Notes under the pieces: generated by a model
What the model saw: only the letters and a program-made list of their open reading frames with translations
The model's database searches: none
What the model was told of the DNA's origin: nothing
Part shown: one piece after another, positions 22,093-23,203 of the stretch
Layout of the letters: every line of letters starts with the position of its first letter
Numbering within the stretch: position 1 is the stretch's first letter
Source: Ga0077536 sp043744805
GTDB taxonomy: Bacteria; Pseudomonadota; Gammaproteobacteria; Ga0077536
NCBI GenBank assembly: GCA_043744805.1
Contig: JAYTTZ010000204.1
Span: 1 to 23,203 of the forward strand
Length of the DNA: 23,203 bases
Direction: 5' to 3'
Made by a program: the position numbers and the translations under genes

Positions 22093-23203
22093 ATGACCAG
22101 CCTGCCCGTAATCATTGGCTTTGGGGGCGTCAGCGCCGCCGGCCGCTCCTCCGGCCACCATGCCTATCGTCGTATCGTGCTGGAGAGCCTCCCCGCCACG
22201 CAGCAGGACCACACCCTCCGCGCCCTGGCCGCGATGATGGGCCTGGTGAAGTACGCCAACGGCGGCTACCAGACGGCCACTGGCGAAGACCTCGCCGACA
22301 GCGCCATCGCCGCGCGCTTCCGCGCGCAAATCCTCGACCACACGCTCATCCGCCGGCTCGAACCGCAGTATTTCGACGGCGACCGGATGTCGGTGCAGCT
22401 TAATTTTGAAATGGGCCCGGACGGCACGCAGCCGTTGGTGTTTACCACCCACAACAGTGAACTGCCCGATCCCCTGCCGGACGGCTGGCGGGTGCTGTCG
22501 CAGGACGGTGGCGTCACCCGCATCGAAGCCAGCGGTACCACGGAAATGCGGCTGGAGTCGCATCGGCGGATCCCGGTGCAATCCGCCGGCCAATTGCCCA
22601 CCGGCTTCGACCCCGCCAGCCTCTATGCCTCGCGTTTCCATCCGCGTGGGCTCGTGCTCACCATTGTCGGCGCCTCTGACGCGGTGCGGTCCATCGGCAT
22701 CGACTGGGACACCATCCTCACCAAACTTCGCCCGGACGAGATTTCCGTCTACGCCTCCAGCGCCATGGCCCAGCTCGACCAGTACGGCACGGGCGGCATG
22801 CTCCAGGCGCGGCTGCGCGGCGGCAGGGTGAGCGCCAAGCAACTGCCACTGGGACTCAACACCATGCCGGCGGACTTCGTGAACGCCTACGTGCTTGGCA
22901 ACGTCGGCTGCACGGGCGCCATCGCCGGCGCCTGCGCGAGCTTCCTCTACAACCTGCGACTCGCGGTGGAAGACCTCCAGTCCGGCCGCCGCCGGCTCGC
23001 AGTAGTGGGCAACGCAGAAGCACCGCTGGTGCCGGAAGTGATCGAGGGCTACCACGCCATGAGCGCGCTCGCGACCGACGACGGCGTCGCCAGGCTCGAC
23101 GGCGCCAGCACCCCGGACTGGCGGCGCGCCAGCCGGCCTTTCGGCGAGAACTGCGGTTTCGTGCTGGGTGAGTCGGGCCAGTACTTCGTGATTTGCGACG
23201 ACA
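22093..23203 (+). CDS. fabY: Beta-ketoacyl-ACP synthase FabY, partial at right edge
   Basis: FabY condenses acetyl-CoA with malonyl-ACP to start fatty-acid synthesis, a role filled by FabH in enterics. The 370 residues present closely match the Pseudomonas FabY type: LPVIIGFGGVSAAGRSSGHH (4-23), SAGQLPTGFDPASLYASRFH (164-183), RVSAKQLPLGLNTMPADFVN (245-264) and the nucleophile region GAIAGACASFLYNL (Cys281). NAEAPLVPEVIEGYHAMSAL and SRPFGENCGFVLGES follow. The long N-terminal extension before the thiolase core is diagnostic. The catalytic His residues expected further on lie beyond the edge; the full protein should be about 630 residues. AAAGGA lies 5 nt before the ATG. It is divergent from the GlxA-type regulator. 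Confidence 0.92.
   Translation, partial: MTSLPVIIGFGGVSAAGRSSGHHAYRRIVLESLPATQQDHTLRALAAMMGLVKYANGGYQTATGEDLADSAIAARFRAQILDHTLIRRLEPQYFDGDRMSVQLNFEMGPDGTQPLVFTTHNSELPDPLPDGWRVLSQDGGVTRIEASGTTEMRLESHRRIPVQSAGQLPTGFDPASLYASRFHPRGLVLTIVGASDAVRSIGIDWDTILTKLRPDEISVYASSAMAQLDQYGTGGMLQARLRGGRVSAKQLPLGLNTMPADFVNAYVLGNVGCTGAIAGACASFLYNLRLAVEDLQSGRRRLAVVGNAEAPLVPEVIEGYHAMSALATDDGVARLDGASTPDWRRASRPFGENCGFVLGESGQYFVICDD

Overview
The window is high-GC, densely packed chromosomal DNA that reads as a non-enteric gammaproteobacterium. The main reasons are a gamma-type CysB, a FabY-type ketoacyl synthase, and the compact birA-coaX-SPOR arrangement. This placement comes from recognised protein families only; no marker gene such as rRNA is present. 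Most genes lie on the minus strand. Only the dihydropteroate-synthase-like gene and fabY are on the plus strand.

Left part (1-3950), accessory: a tRNA-Thr(TGT) gene is followed, on its 3' side, by a truncated P4-type integrase. Next come a RecF/OLD-like AAA ATPase and a DUF4276 protein that overlap by GTGA, which is a candidate two-gene defence system. A coding-poor stretch follows, and then a Sel1-repeat gene that runs off the left edge and has a frameshifted, decayed 5' end. By eye the ATPase region has lower GC than the genes to its right. This looks like an eroded genomic island at a tRNA site.

Middle (4003-10708), minus strand: sseA (mercaptopyruvate sulfurtransferase), a VWA-TM-FHA protein, birA, coaX and a SPOR-domain membrane protein form a tightly spaced series ending near tRNA-Thr. 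BirA and CoaX join biotin and CoA cofactor metabolism. Between sseA and cysB lies what appears to be an internally deleted, frameshifted remnant of a glutaredoxin-like gene.

Acyl-CoA mutase block (10702-15486), minus strand: an ECHDC1-like crotonase, the large and small subunits of a B12-dependent methylmalonyl-CoA-type mutase, the MeaB GTPase chaperone and cysB follow one another with overlaps or short gaps. A promoter-like sequence and a palindromic operator-like site sit just upstream. Together they would carry out and protect carbon-skeleton rearrangement of a carboxylated acyl-CoA, with the crotonase possibly removing side products.

Right part (15666-23203): a YdcH/DUF465 small protein, then prolyl aminopeptidase (minus) divergent from a DUF6513/TIGR00284 dihydropteroate-synthase-related protein (plus), a family linked to tetrahydromethanopterin synthesis. 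A three-gene minus-strand operon follows: GlxA-type AraC regulator, O-acetylhomoserine sulfhydrylase, alpha/beta hydrolase. It is divergent from fabY, which is cut by the right edge. With sseA and cysB, the metY gene gives the window a recurring sulfur-assimilation theme.
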